64,000 nt of DNA, from contig BCKL01000003.1 in the NCBI GenBank assembly GCA_001600635.1, positions 248,001 through 312,000 of the forward strand, given 5' to 3'. The position numbers and the translations under genes were made by a program. Of this stretch, positions 53,453 through 64,000 are shown in pieces (the first letter of the stretch is position 1; each line of letters begins with the position of its first letter). Under the pieces are notes generated by a model that saw only the letters and a program-made list of their open reading frames with translations, had not been told where the DNA came from and ran no database searches. The stretch comes from Leucosporidium creatinivorum. Taxonomy: Eukaryota > Basidiomycota > Microbotryomycetes > Leucosporidiales > Leucosporidiaceae.

Positions 53453-53946
53453 TGAAGCCGAGTTCCTACCTCTATAGACGTTCGTGTGTACCCCTTCCCA
53501 CCCTGCCGCTCGCTCAATGACGAGTAATCTGTGCCGTACATCCCTCTCCCTTTGCATACTCCCTTCCTCCCCCTCTCGATCTACCTCCTTCCTTCCTTTG
53601 CAGCAGTGTTGTGTTAGAATTACAGTCGTACCTCTTCATCATCACGAGGAACCTAGAGCGCTCGAGAGCTGGCGAAGCTTCGGAAGCGAGACTCGACTCT
53701 CGGCGAAGAGGGGATCGCCGAGCAGCTCGGGCTGAGATGCTGTCCGCAGCCCAAGCGTGTCCACGATGCACGGTACTCGTCGTGCCACTCATTTCGTTAC
53801 GCGCTGCAACTTTCCCTCGACACACTACAAAGGAAGCGAAGCGAAGGACGGGTCCGAGCGGCGACAAAGGGGGGGGGGGGACCGAGCTCAGAGAGACGCG
53901 GGCTTCCAGCTTCGCCTTCGCCCACGTCGTCGCCCTACAACCCAGC
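53453..53946. other. Intergenic, upstream of the Rho-GEF region
   Basis: About 490 bp, C/T-rich at its left side. It contains a run of G residues at 53871-53880. No conserved frame. Confidence 0.4.
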
Positions 53947-54634
53947 ATGTCGAACAGGATAGTCTCACCAGCAGCAAGAGCCAACACCACTCAATCACTC
54001 TTCCCGTCTCCCCCTCCCGCTCCTCCTCCGCTGCGCCCACAGCGACCTCCGAGCCTGCTTTTGGACGCGGACGACGATCAGCAGCCCAAGACCCACTTTG
54101 GCCGCGACAGAGCTTCGTACAGCGACCTTGCGAGGCAATGGCAGACGCATCGAGCTGAGCAAACCTTGCAGCTCGGTGAACGAGGAGGGGAAGAAGGGGC
54201 AGCTCAGCTCGAAGAGGATCGACGTGGGGAGTCGGCACTCGATAGAAGCCCAGCTGAGCGAGTAGTTGAGCTTCTCCAGTTTTCCACCCATGTCTCTGGC
54301 ATGTCTACCGCCTTCCGAGACCTGTCGTTGCTCCGAGGGTTGCTCCGAATAGGACGAGGAGGGGCTGGCAAGGTGGGTGGTTGTAGATCACCTCGGTAGC
54401 GTGGAAGGGAAGAATACTGGGGAAGCTGATCTCTTTCGCACTGCTCGCAGGGTCGTAACACGACGAGCAACGACTGCTCGGCGATGAGGAGGAGCGGCGA
54501 CGACGTCCTTGAGATCCACGACGTATCGGAGCTCGGCAGCCCCGAGATTAACGAGGACTCGAACTGGCTGCAGGAATCAGAGCCTGCGGTACAGGCAGCA
54601 CCAGAGCTCGGCCACGGTAAGCTTCCTAGGCACT
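53947..54634 (+). CDS. Probable 5' exons of the Rho-GEF (or a small separate gene)
   Basis: The ATG at 53947 opens MSNRIVSPAARANTTQSLFP, then THFGRDRASYSDLARQWQTH and further polar text. An intron from about 54372 to 54450 (GTGGGT, ending GCTCGCAG) leads to NDCSAMRRSGDDVLEIHDVS with ELGSPEINEDSNWLQESEPA. A GTAAGC donor at about 54620 can be joined, in phase, to an acceptor CAGCAG at about 54841. The result is ASRPSRRFEYIVLMPDSPFS, which runs straight into the GEF frame. I therefore favour one gene over two genes a few bases apart. Unspliced, the frame ends at a TAA near 54634. No domain recognised in this part. Confidence 0.5.
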
Positions 54635-54879
54635 AAAGCCCTACCTTCCCTTCTCGGCGCTCCTTCGCCTTCTTCGCTCCGCCGTCTCTAAACTCTAAGA
54701 GCTTCGACAACTCTGCGACCAGCAAGGCTGCCGAGCACCAGCGCAGCGATCATGGCTCTCGCCGCCACCCCGAACCTCTCGACCAGCCTTCGTTCGCTTC
54801 CCACCTCAAGCTTTGCGCCGCCGCTGCCGACCGCCCAGCAGCTTCGCGCCCGTCTAGGCGATTCGAGTACATAGTACTG

Positions 54880-57800
54880 ATGCCCGATTCTCCCTTCTCC
54901 ACCTCCACACGACCACGAACCGCCCCTTCGCCGCCTGCCAAACGCACGCTCAATCTCGCGCCGCCTGGCCTCGCCGTTCAACTACCCCTCACGCCGCCTC
55001 CTTCGCCGCCTGTCATGACTGCACCCGCTTCACCACTCGCGCCCCGTGCCAACGACTACGCCTTCCTCAATGGACCGCCGCCGAAACGCACCCCGCATCG
55101 TCTCTCCCCATCCTCGGCGCCGCCTCTTCCTCGTAAATCCCTCTCACCTCGTGCTGCTACCATCAACCACTTTCAACTCGACCTTTCCTTCCTTGAAGAG
55201 GAGCCTCCTTCCCGCCTTTCCCGCTCGGGCACGGCCTTCGCTGCGGCAGCGACCAAGAACCAGCGGCGGACGAGCGTCGGCTCGATGCGCTCCTTAGCCA
55301 CGACCAAGGCTGAGCGGGACGACTATTCGGACATGTTGGCTGCTGCTAATGAAGGTGGGCTCTTCGCCCGCTCTTGCCGAGGTGCAAGAAGCTGACTATC
55401 TCCACCTTCGCAGGTCCTTCGGCTTCGGCTTCGACCCTCCGACCAGCGCCAGACTCGCCCAGTCGGCTCTCCGTCGCCTCCGAGTCGGGTCTCACCTTTC
55501 CCATGGCATCTCGACCGTTCCCTGGTCGACCAAAACGCTACGAGCGCGCCCTCTCGATGGCCTCGGTCAACTCCGTCGCTTCGGGCGATTCGCAAGTGCT
55601 CGTCGCCGACGAGAACTGCTCTGGGACCCCGAGCGAGTCGGGTGCCGAGTCTGCTGCGCCAGCGGAGGAGGAGGATCCGAGTACGGAGGGCGCCATCGAC
55701 CGTCGGAAACGGCTCGCGCTGGCGCTGGATCAGACGGCGGCGATGATGGAGGGAGGGCGGTCGCTCGCCATGGCCAAGGAGGAGCTCATTCGGTCACCGC
55801 AGCCTGAACAGGGAGCTTTTGCTGCCTTTGACCTACCGCCAGACGTTCCCGATACGAAGGAGGCGGAGCAGCGCGCGAAGAAGGCCGAGAAGCGGAGGAG
55901 GACCATTCTGGAGCTTTGCGAGACCGAGGCTTCCTATGCTACCGACATGGCTGTTGTTCGCGACATTTATCTCGAGCGCGCTCGTGGTGTCGGTGAGCTC
56001 GTTTTCCTCTGCCTTTGTCTCCGAATCAAGCTGACTCTCGCGCTTCGCAGACATCACTCAAATCGCCGACCGAGTCATGGCCTCGGGACTTGGACTCGCT
56101 CACACTGCAGACGTACCTTCGCCTCAACCCGACAATCTCTCCTCCACCAACTCTCGCTCCACCTCACCAACAGGCGCCCGCCCGACCTTCCGCCGCATGA
56201 TGACCCACCCCGGCGCCGAGCCTCGCAAGTCCTCCTCCTCCACCATCGGCTTCCAGGCGCGCTTGGAGAAGCGACGAGCGACGATGGCACAAGTGTCGAA
56301 TGGCGTACCCCGACCGGTCGCTACGCTGTTACCGCCGAAGGACATCCACATCATCTTCGCCAACCTCGAGGCCATCGCTGGGCTCGCCGAGGCTTTCGCT
56401 GGCCTTCTCGACGGCGCGAAGGGATCTGAGGCCGGTGATGGACAGGACGACCGTGTTGGGGAGGTCTTTACTGAGATGGTGAGCTTTCTCCTGCTTCTCC
56501 GCGATCAGCGACCGTTTTGACACCCTTCCTCACACAGCTCCCCAGGCTTCAGGATGCCTACTCGACCTACTGCGCCAAGCACCACCGCGCCATCATGCGT
56601 CTCCAGGAGCTCGAGAACGGCCTCAAGAGCTACCACGCCGACTGCAAGACTGTCGCGACTGGCCGCACCTCGGCGTGGGATCTGAGTAGCCTGCTCATTA
56701 AGCCTGTGCAGCGATGCCTCAAGTGAGTCCACTTGGCAGTTCCTGCCATCATGCGGTGTACGTTGGGCTGACTTCCTCTCTCCCCTCTACCACAGATACC
56801 CTCTCCTTCTCGACCAGATCCTCGCCATCACCGCCGAGGATCACCCCGACCGCGCCAACCTGCAGCTCGCCAACACTCGCGCCCTCGCCATGGCCGAGCA
56901 CATCAACGAGTTCAAGAAGCGGAGTGAGGCCGTCTCTCGCATCGTCAACAAGAAGGACACCAACCCTCGGCGCGACTCGACTCGGTCCATCTCGTCGACC
57001 GTCAGCAAGAAGTTCTTCCGCGGTACGCAGAAGGCCAAGAACGCTCTCGGGATGGCCGATAACGCCGAGCGGGACGACATGTTCGATACGCTCTCGGCGC
57101 TCGTCGACAGCACCAAGTCGGCCTGCGTTCGCTTCGAGGGCGAGATGAAGGACTGGTCACGGACCACCAAGGTCGCGCTTGAATCACAGGTTGCGCTGGT
57201 CGAGGGCTGGATCGACCTCTACGCTCCGTTGGAAGGCGAGTCACCCGAGAACTCGTCGCATCACCGCCTCTGTGTCTTCCTCGACGAGGTCCTCATTCCC
57301 TTGATTGAGGGTCCTTGGCGCGAGCTGGTGAGTTGTTACTGCTTTCATCTCTCTCGCTCATTGCTGACCTTGGCGGCTCGCCCGTAGGACCACGAGGTTC
57401 GCCGCTCGCTCATCGTCAAGACCGAGCATCTCCTCTCCCTCTTCGACAACCCGCTCCGAGTCATCGGCAAGCGCAACGACAAGCGACTCGACCACCAGCG
57501 CTTCCTCAAGACGAGGAACCCGACCGACCGTCGTGGATCGGAGGAGTACCAAGTCCTCTCGGCGCAGCTCCTTGACGAGCTCCCCCGCTTCCTCGGCTCC
57601 GTCTCGCGCTACTTCAACATCATCGTCGAGCACTTTGGAGGCGCTCAAGCTGCCTACCACGAGGCCGTGCAGGAGCGTTGGGACGCCTACGGCTCGGTCT
57701 GGCTCAAGCAGATTCCGGCGGGCAACTTCAAGCAGATCGAGGCCTCTTTCTCGGCCAACCACAAGACGGTCGACGAAATGATGAGTACTTTGGCGACTGG

Positions 57801-58607
57801 CCTCGGCGTCAAGGCTGCCGGTGAGACCGTACAAGCTCGCTTTCGCTACGACACAGAACTGACCTTGCTTGTTCCCCAGCTGCCTCTGCGATCAGCCCTC
57901 GCGCCTCGGCGATCCCTCTTCACGCCTCCCCTTTCCCCACCAATCCGCCTGCCACCACTCCTACCGCTCAGAAGCGCACCACCCCCAACTTTGCCAACTA
58001 CTCGCTCGCTTCGACCTCCACCGGCGATGCGGTACAGCCTTCCCAGCCTTTCGCCACTCGAAATCGCATCTCCACCGACTCGGTCTCGACTGGCTACTCG
58101 TATGCCTCGTCTCGCAACCAGAGCGACGCCTCCACCGCACCCAGCACCGTCGCCTCCCCTCGCCGTCGGCCTTCGTACGCCTTCCAACCCGACGACGCGT
58201 TCGACGAGAAGCTCGAGCTGGCCAAGAAGCTCGCCAGGAAGGGCAGCGAGGACGCCGAGTCAAGCGAGAGGGTCGCCGAGTTCTGGAGGAGGCGTTCGAG
58301 TACCGCCTCCAAGGTCATCTCGACCTACGTCCAGCCCGAGGTCGTTGAGGAGGTCTCGGACGACGAGGAGGCGCCCGTGATGTACCGCGCCGAGGCCATG
58401 AAGGCTTCCAAGAGCTCGGCGTTCAGGAGTGGATACGCCATCCTCTCCTTCGAGGTGGGAGACAAGTTCGACGTCGTGCTCGAGGAGGCCGACTCGGCCG
58501 AGGGAGGAGCAGGATGGTTGCTCGGTCGCAAGATTCGTGGGGATGGAGATATTGGATGGGCGAGGACCGAGGATTTCGCCATCGCTGATTCGAGCGACGA
58601 GGAGTAG
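54880..58607 (+). CDS. Rho guanine-nucleotide exchange factor with DH, BAR and SH3 domains (Gef1/Tuba-like)
   Basis: Predicted activator of Cdc42-type GTPases. The first ATG in this frame is at 54880 (MPDSPFSTSTRPRTAPSPPA), but coding probably begins further upstream. A Ser/Pro-rich region of about 300 residues precedes the Dbl-homology domain: RRRTILELCETEASYATDMA, LLPPKDIHIIFANLEAIAGL, LPRLQDAYSTYCAKHHRAIM and LIKPVQRCLKYPLLLDQILA, the last of which is diagnostic of DH domains. A BAR-like helical region follows (about 56890-57800: AMAEHINEFKKRSEAVSRIV, FEGEMKDWSRTTKVALESQV, YFNIIVEHFGGAQAAYHEAV). A disordered linker then leads to a C-terminal SH3-like end with SGYAILSFEVGDKFDVV and GWLLGRK. 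It has no PH domain, as in fission-yeast Gef1 and animal Tuba. Confidence 0.9.
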
Positions 58608-58808
58608 AAGCTTATTTATGTAGCTCCGTTATTAGTACCACTAGAGGTCTGCAACTTGTTGTTCCATTCGATGCTGCAGAGCGGAGAGCAAGAGCAGCGT
58701 GGCGATCACGTTTCGCACTTCTCTCGGCGCCGCGCTCGAAATGATAGCAATGGGGGATAGAAGTGCAGGAGGGGGATAGATGGCTGTCTAGCACTAGCAA
58801 GCTTCTTC

Positions 58809-61800
58809 TTACACGTAGGCGACGCCGGCTGTAGAAGTCAACAAAGTCAGCTCCGCCCGTCCTCATCGCCGAGCCGAATCCCAACTCACCGACCGCCGAA
58901 AGCAGCATCGCATCGACATAGTCTGGCAGCTGCTGCTCAAACTTGCCGAAGAACTTCATCCCGGGTTTTTCCATGATGCCCTCGTACCGCGAGGAGGCTG
59001 GAAACATCCCAGTCATATCGAGAGCCGAGTAATCCACTCTCAGCTTGGCGAGCTGCTGGTCCTCGAGTGAGACGTCCGCGCGCTGCTTCTTGGTCCGTTG
59101 CGATTCTCGGACAGCGGCCTCGAAGGCCAGAGGAGGAAGTTCGAGGGTGAGGGAGAGGGTGAAGACTTCGACGCCGTAACCGCCGACCGATTTGACGTGG
59201 TGGCGGATGTTGCCGCGCTCGGGAGGTTGAGGAAGGTCTGCAATTGGTTCAAAAGGTCAGCTCAACGCGAGGAGAGGCGACGACACCGACGACTCACCCC
59301 AGCTGATCACATCTCCGTTGAAGGCGATGACGGGCCAGATGAGTCCAGGATGTTTGAGCTCGATGTCGATGGAACGAGTGCGCTTGATCGAGTTGAGGAC
59401 GTCGCGAGTGGTCTGGACGGTGAAGGTCTCGGAGAAGGGCGACGAGTAGGTCGCCTCGGTGGGCGGGAGGGGAATCTTGTAGGTGGTGAGAAACTGCGAG
59501 ACGGGGTAGATGATGTTCCAGTCGCTAGTGTCGTCGTCGACCTGAACGGGCTCGGGGATGGCGTTGGAAGCGGTGAGGCCCTTCGTGGACGAGAGAACCA
59601 GCTCTTCGAAGGGAACCGAGTCGAGGCCGGCGATATGGAGGTGGAAGTCGGCGGGAGTGCTGGAGATGTTCTCCATATGTAAGCAGAGGATGCGCTTGGG
59701 GTGCATCTTGTCGTAGGGCGTCCAGGAGGGGCGAGTGAACCAGCCGAGAGTTCCTGCGCCGAGCAGAGCGGTCAGTTTGCGCTCGAGGTGCTGCAAATGA
59801 GGTCGACCTACCAGCGGTGGCGAAGGTGAAGAAGAGGGCGATCCTCGAGGTAATCTTGGGGCCGTAGCGGTGGACGAAGGGAAGAGCCTGGGTGAGAGCA
59901 AGGTCAGCTCTTTCTTCCTCAACGGTCTCAGAGCCCACTCACCATCGGCACCGCCAAGAATCCCACACCGGCGGTCAGCGAGGCGATGATGAAGTCGACG
60001 GGAGCATCGGCTCCCAGGCGCCCCGTGAGGGGAACGAAGAGGTCGAGGAACCCCGTGAGTCCCTCGATGCCGAGCAGAAGGGGAGCGAGCTGGTAGGGAG
60101 TAGAGCGCGTGAGCGTGCGATCACAGCTCTTGGAAAGGGGCGAAAGACTCACCTGCAAGACGACGTAAGTCGCCAAGTGCACTCTCCTGCCCTTAGGCCT
60201 CAGCACGTAGTCGTTCACCACCAACGCCGTAATGCTCGCGAACACCGCAATGGCAAACAAGTAACTGCTTCCCACTTCAGCGGCATGCCCCACGAGGAGG
60301 AGGGTGGTGTAGTGGATGAGTTGACCGACGAGGGTAGCGTGCTCCAGGAGGGAAGACTCGGCGGCTTCAAGGGCGGGGGTGGCGAAGGTCGTGCGGGTGA
60401 TGGAGGAGAGGAAGCGTTGGAAGAGGCTGATGGAGAGGAGAGAAGGAGGAGCAAAGAGAAGGATGGGGAAGGCTTCGTGCTTGAACCTGTGGGAAGGGGG
60501 GGAGGCGTGAGGTCAGCTTCGTCGAGGCAGCCAAGCGAGCCTTTCGGCGAGCGAGCGAGGACGAGACGGACACCGAAAGCTGTCGAGAGGGCTGACGGTG
60601 TAGATGGAAGTCTCGAGGCCAGAGCGAAAGCGTGCGAACTCACCAAGTCATCGTCTTGCCCATCACCAGCGAAGTCACCGCCGCCGCCGCATTGGCTCCG
60701 ATAATCGCAGCGAGGAAAGATCCACCAACGCTGACGACTCCAGCAAAGTAGACGCTCTTCCTACTCCAATCGACTCGGTCGGCGACGATGATGGTAGCGA
60801 CGGAAGCCATGGCGCCGTAGATCATGGTCGCTTGCTTCCTCGTGTAGACGAAGAAGAGCTTGCCGCCGAGTCCGGAGAAGTAGATGACATCCTTGGTTTT
60901 GGCGAGGGGAAGCTTCTCGGCGGTGGGGGAATTGCCCATAGTCGTCTCGTTGGAGGTGAGGTACTCGAGCAGCGCCAGGGTGTTCTCCCCCATGTGTTGG
61001 AGGGCTCCAGGCTCGATGTACTCGGGTAGATCCAGCTGTGTGTGGTAGGCGTAGCTGTTCTGGACGAGTGCCATGTCCAATCCGGTGAGATTGCCGTACT
61101 CGGCGAATTGTCGGAAGTCGGTGCTGGTGAAGCGGGGCCAAAGATCAGCGCCCGTCGCGCGGCAAAGACCCTCGAGGACAGCGCCAATAGTCCCGAGACA
61201 TGGAGGTGACAAGCGAGGGCGCTAAAGTGGTACATGGCGGAACCACGGCACCCGCCGAAGAAGAAGCGACGACTCACTCGGACAAGATCAACCCCGTAGC
61301 GAAGATCTCACTCGCCAACACAGTGCCATAAGGCCTCGGCGTCCTAGCGAGCGCCCTGATCATCTCCTCCGAAGTAGCCTGGAAGACGATCTCGGGCCCT
61401 CCCACGCCGCAGGCTTCGAGGTTGATGACGGCGCGGATCGAGTCCTTGAGAGGGTGCTGGGTGATGAAGAGGTGGGAGGCGTCCTGGAGGGATTCCTCGC
61501 CGCCGTTGAAGACTGTTTTGATGTGAACCAGAGGGGAGTCAGCGTCGCGCTCGAGGGACGAGACCCAGAGCCGAAGCCGAGCAAGGACGAACGGAACACG
61601 ACCGAGTTGGTCAACCTCCTCTGCGTCAATCCCATGACCCTCAACGACTCAAGCATAGTAGCCACTCCGACGAGGTCGTCCGCGGCGCCAGGGGAAGGGA
61701 GGGTCGAGTCGGTGTGAGCAGAGACGAGGATGGCGTTGGCTTTGGAGGCTTCGGTGCCGTCCGAGAGGCGCACGATGACGTTGCCGATGGATTGGTACTT

Positions 61801-62380
61801 CTTCCAGACCATCTTGTCCATGAAATCTGGGTGTGTTGGTGGGATTAGCGAAGAAGAATGTAGCGAGGCGGCTGGAGAAGCAGAACCGACCGAAGAGGTG
61901 CTCGCCCGAGCCGATCTGATGCCACACCTCAATCTGATGCAGTCCCCCCGTCCTCTCCACGACCAACTCCCTTATCCTCTCAATCTCCTTCAACACATAC
62001 TGCTCCGTCTCGACCTGGAAGGTGTTCTACCGTCAATGGCTGAACCAACAGGTCCTGCCGTCTCGACTTACCATCTCCCGCGTCCCAACGATCCTATACC
62101 TCGGCATCCCATCCGGATGGGTCGACAGGTCGTTGATATAGCGCATCGCTTCAGCTTCGTTGAAGATGGGAGTGAGGCCATCGGCCGAGTAAGGCGAGAA
62201 ATTGGCTTGGGGGAGGGTATAGTGCAGGCGAAGCGAGGTGAGGGCAAGCAGTGATAGGAGAGGGAAGAGGAGAAGGAATGAGGAGAGGAACGAGAGCTGT
62301 TTGTGTAGTGGAGCGGCCTTTTTGACGGTTCGCTGAGGCAGCTTGAGGAGCGCAGGCTGAGTGGTGGTGGGGGTGGCCAT
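58809..62380 (-). CDS. PFF1: Vacuolar membrane M28 metallopeptidase, PFF1/ERMP1 type
   Basis: Multi-pass membrane zinc aminopeptidase of the vacuole or ER. Start ATG at 62380-62378 (MATPTTTQPALLKLPQRTVK). TM1 is LSFLSSFLLLFPLLSLLALT. Peptidase domain: ANAILVSAHTDSTLPSPGAA with DDLVGVATMLE, where His, Asp and the second Asp bind zinc. FNGGEESLQDASHLF carries the catalytic Glu pair, VINLEACGVGGPEIVFQATS follows, and WPRFTSTDFRQFAEYGNLTG ends the domain with a candidate His in YAYHTQLD. The C-terminal half has six or more hydrophobic segments, such as YFAGVVSVGGSFLAAIIGAN, GSSYLFAIAVFASITALVVN and DFIIASLTAGVGFLAVPM. A lumenal domain then ends with SAVAGVAYV. About eleven introns. Order and motifs match the family along the complete length. 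Confidence 0.95.
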
Positions 62381-62686
62381 TGCTGGCGGGCTGTAGCAAA
62401 GCAAGGAGGGTCAGCCTGTACTTCTTAAACTCGTCTGAAGCTCGGTACGACGAGCGAGACGCGCTCTTCTCCGCTTAAAGAGACCGAGCGAGTCTGGGGC
62501 TGAACCGCGAGTGAAGGGGTGAAAGCTACTCACTTTGAAGGCCCGACTGAGCTAGCAAGCAGCTATTATATCTCTTCAGTGCCGAAGAGCAGAGAGCAGC
62601 CGACTTGAGCTCGAGCAGGACGAGAACGCAAGTGCCAGAGGGAAACCCGCTCTCGCTCCTCCTCTTTCCGCTCGCGGATCTCGACG
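62381..62686. promoter_or_regulatory. Divergent promoter region, PFF1 and CMC4
   Basis: About 300 bp between divergent start codons. A TATA-like TATTATATC occurs near 62564, the only obvious TATA-type motif I saw in a promoter of this window. Confidence 0.45.
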
Positions 62687-63094
62687 ATGGCGGCAAGTCT
62701 TTTGACCGCTTCTGTACCTCGTTGAGCTATCCGCTAATGCTTTCTGCTCTACTACAGCTATCAGACGACCCTCCATGCCAGGTAAGCTCACTCCGCTCTC
62801 TCCGACGTCACCCTCCGCTCACCTTCCTCGTCTCCCAGGCGGAAGCATGCGCCATTCAAGGTCGGCTCTCATAGTCATACACGCCGATACTGCAGTTAAC
62901 CCACCCCTGCTCACCCAGACTGCCTAATGGCCAAGAACTACCAAGAAACGGCCTGCTGGCGCGCCATCGACTCTCTATACGCCTGCTGCGATGCCATGTA
63001 CAAAAAGGACCCGCACAACCACTCTACAGCATGTCCGAAACCGAGCGTAGTAGCGAGGAAGCTCAAGGAGCGGGATGAACGGGGCAAGAAATAG
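62687..63094 (+). CDS. CMC4: Small twin-Cx9C mitochondrial protein CMC4
   Basis: Intermembrane-space protein of the twin Cx9C family. Four small exons are needed, so no long frame shows it. Start ATG at 62687 (MAASLLTAS), intron ending CTACTACAG, then LSDDPPCQ, intron, AEACAIQ, intron, DCLMAKNYQETACWRAIDSL with YACCDAMYKKDPHNHSTACP and KPSVVARKLKERDERGKK. CxxxxCAIQxC and the second helix C-W-R-A-I-D-S-L-Y-A-C-C match yeast Cmc4 closely, including the PPCQxEACAIQ start. The alternative start in the first intron (MLSALLQLSDD, ATG at 62737) would read in frame without the first intron. The stop lies only 35 bp from the stop of the opposing gene. Confidence 0.88.
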
Positions 63095-63129
63095 GATAGA
63101 GGGTTCGACCGAGTTACAACAGAGGAGAG

Positions 63130-64000
63130 CTACAGCTTGGCTTTGAGTTGGTTCTCGGTCCGGCGAGTGGAGGCCATCTTGAGGAGGGCGTAGAGGGATT
63201 GGAGGCGGGGCATTTCGATCCCTTTGGCTCGGGCGATGCGGATCTGGGAGCAAGAAGCGAGCGCCGAGAGGTCAGCTCTCTGCGCCTCCCGCCTCCTCAG
63301 GTTCAAAAGAGCAAAGAACCCACCGGATTCCCTAAAATCACCTCCAACTCCATCGGCCTGCCCGCCATCCAATCAACCAGCATACTCGGCAGGCCCTCAC
63401 TATTCCTCTCGGAGCTCTTGAGAATCTTGTGAGCGTCGACTTTGGCGAGCTTCTCGGGCCAAGGGCGGCCGAGCACCTTGGGTGCGGTGGTGAAGATTTC
63501 GTTCATGCACCCTGCGAGATGGAGGCGGAGTTCGGGGTCGAGGGACATGCGCGAGTTGCCTGTTGAGCCGGAGAGGACCGAGGAGGGGTTCATGGAGGAG
63601 TTGATCTAGAGGGAGAGGAGAGGGTCAGCTCGAGTAGCAGGAAGAAGAGGGGGAAGAGAACGAACAGCCAGTTTGTGCCACCGAACCAACTGCAAGCCCT
63701 TCTCATCATACTCCTCGGCATCGGCAATCCCCCCCTCCTGCAACAGCTCTACGAACCGTCGATTGGCCTTCTCGCTTCTCGCCATCAACCCTCCTACATC
63801 ATCCACCTTCGCCTCACCTACTCCACCATCAAAGAACGGGCCGACCGAGATCCTCGTCCAGCGATTCTGCTTGACCGTGCCCGGGCTCGTCTGCTGCGCC
63901 GAGACGACCGTCACGGCCGAGAGGACGGGATTCTCGGGGAACCGCTCCCGATGGGGTAGTTCCACGCCCACTCCATTCTGAATGAGCACAACGGCCGTGT
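63130..64000 (-). CDS. 2-dehydropantoate 2-reductase (ketopantoate reductase), partial, N-terminus beyond right edge
   Basis: NADPH-dependent enzyme of pantothenate synthesis, or one of the related fungal PAN5-type reductases. The window holds the C-terminal two thirds. VVLIQNGVGVELPHRERFPE carries the conserved NGVG. VLSAVTVVSAQQTSPGTVKQ, GLQLVRWHKLAINSSMNPSS (with the family Lys and Asn-x-x-x-N) and VDAHKILKSSERNSEGLPSM follow. LVDWMAGRPMELEVILGNPV has the substrate-binding E-x-x-x-x-x-G-N-P, then RIARAKGIEMPRLQSLYALL and the end RRTENQLKAKL. Two introns. The Rossmann-fold nucleotide-binding start is outside. Confidence 0.92.

Noticed and set aside
1-64000. CRISPR array, secondary-metabolite cluster, or virus-like element
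   Set aside because: No regularly spaced short repeats, no polyketide or peptide synthase, and no reverse transcriptase, integrase or capsid-like text was seen on either strand.

Overview
The window is nuclear DNA of a GC-rich fungus. Short introns are dense in almost every gene, with GT(A/G)AG-type donors, a CTGAC or CTAAC branch site and an AG acceptor. The gene content (CCT8, RAE1, RCK2-type kinase, MIPC synthase, tafazzin, RIT1, CMC4, a CPL1-like Cys-rich domain) and the intron-rich, GC-rich style suggest a basidiomycete yeast. Pucciniomycotina (Rhodotorula or Leucosporidium relatives) is my best guess, but this is inference from style and not a placement. All gene models below were spliced by eye.

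Layout. 1-10 kb: a pyrimidine-nucleotide mitochondrial carrier (cut by the left edge), CCT8, a secreted phytase-like/CPL1-like fusion protein, DGAT2 and a GNAT acetyltransferase. 10.1-16.5 kb: a large palindrome. Two arms of about 1.1 kb, almost identical and inverted, each carry an intron-containing tRNA-Gly(GCC). They flank a 4.15-kb gene-poor spacer with one F-box/LRR-like reading frame. A diverged second copy of the GNAT gene lies just outside the right arm in mirror orientation. 18-27 kb: a disordered Ser/Pro-rich protein, PLP1/TXNDC9 (a CCT cofactor) head-to-head with RAE1, then an RCK2/Srk1-type kinase. 27-46 kb: an MFS exporter, a SUR1/CSH1-type GT32 mannosyltransferase with a long disordered tail, RIT1, a class II aldolase-family protein, a membrane alpha/beta hydrolase, a single-pass membrane protein, a multi-pass membrane protein, thiamine pyrophosphokinase and a SIS-domain sugar-phosphate isomerase. 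46-64 kb: a short MetE-like protein, tafazzin, a PTC7-type phosphatase, a Dbl/BAR/SH3 Rho-GEF, the vacuolar M28 protease PFF1/ERMP1, the small Cx9C protein CMC4 and a ketopantoate reductase (cut by the right edge).

Most genes are unrelated housekeeping genes in a compact arrangement: intergenic gaps are often 35-300 bp and several promoters are shared. Functional echoes include CCT8 with its cofactor PLP1, and several lipid genes (DGA1, SUR1/CSH1, TAZ1). I found no biosynthetic cluster, no CRISPR array and no recognisable transposon or virus-like element. The most unusual structure is the tRNA-bearing palindrome with diverged flanking paralogs. Second is an 8-base word, GCGCCGAG, that recurs in introns and spacers.
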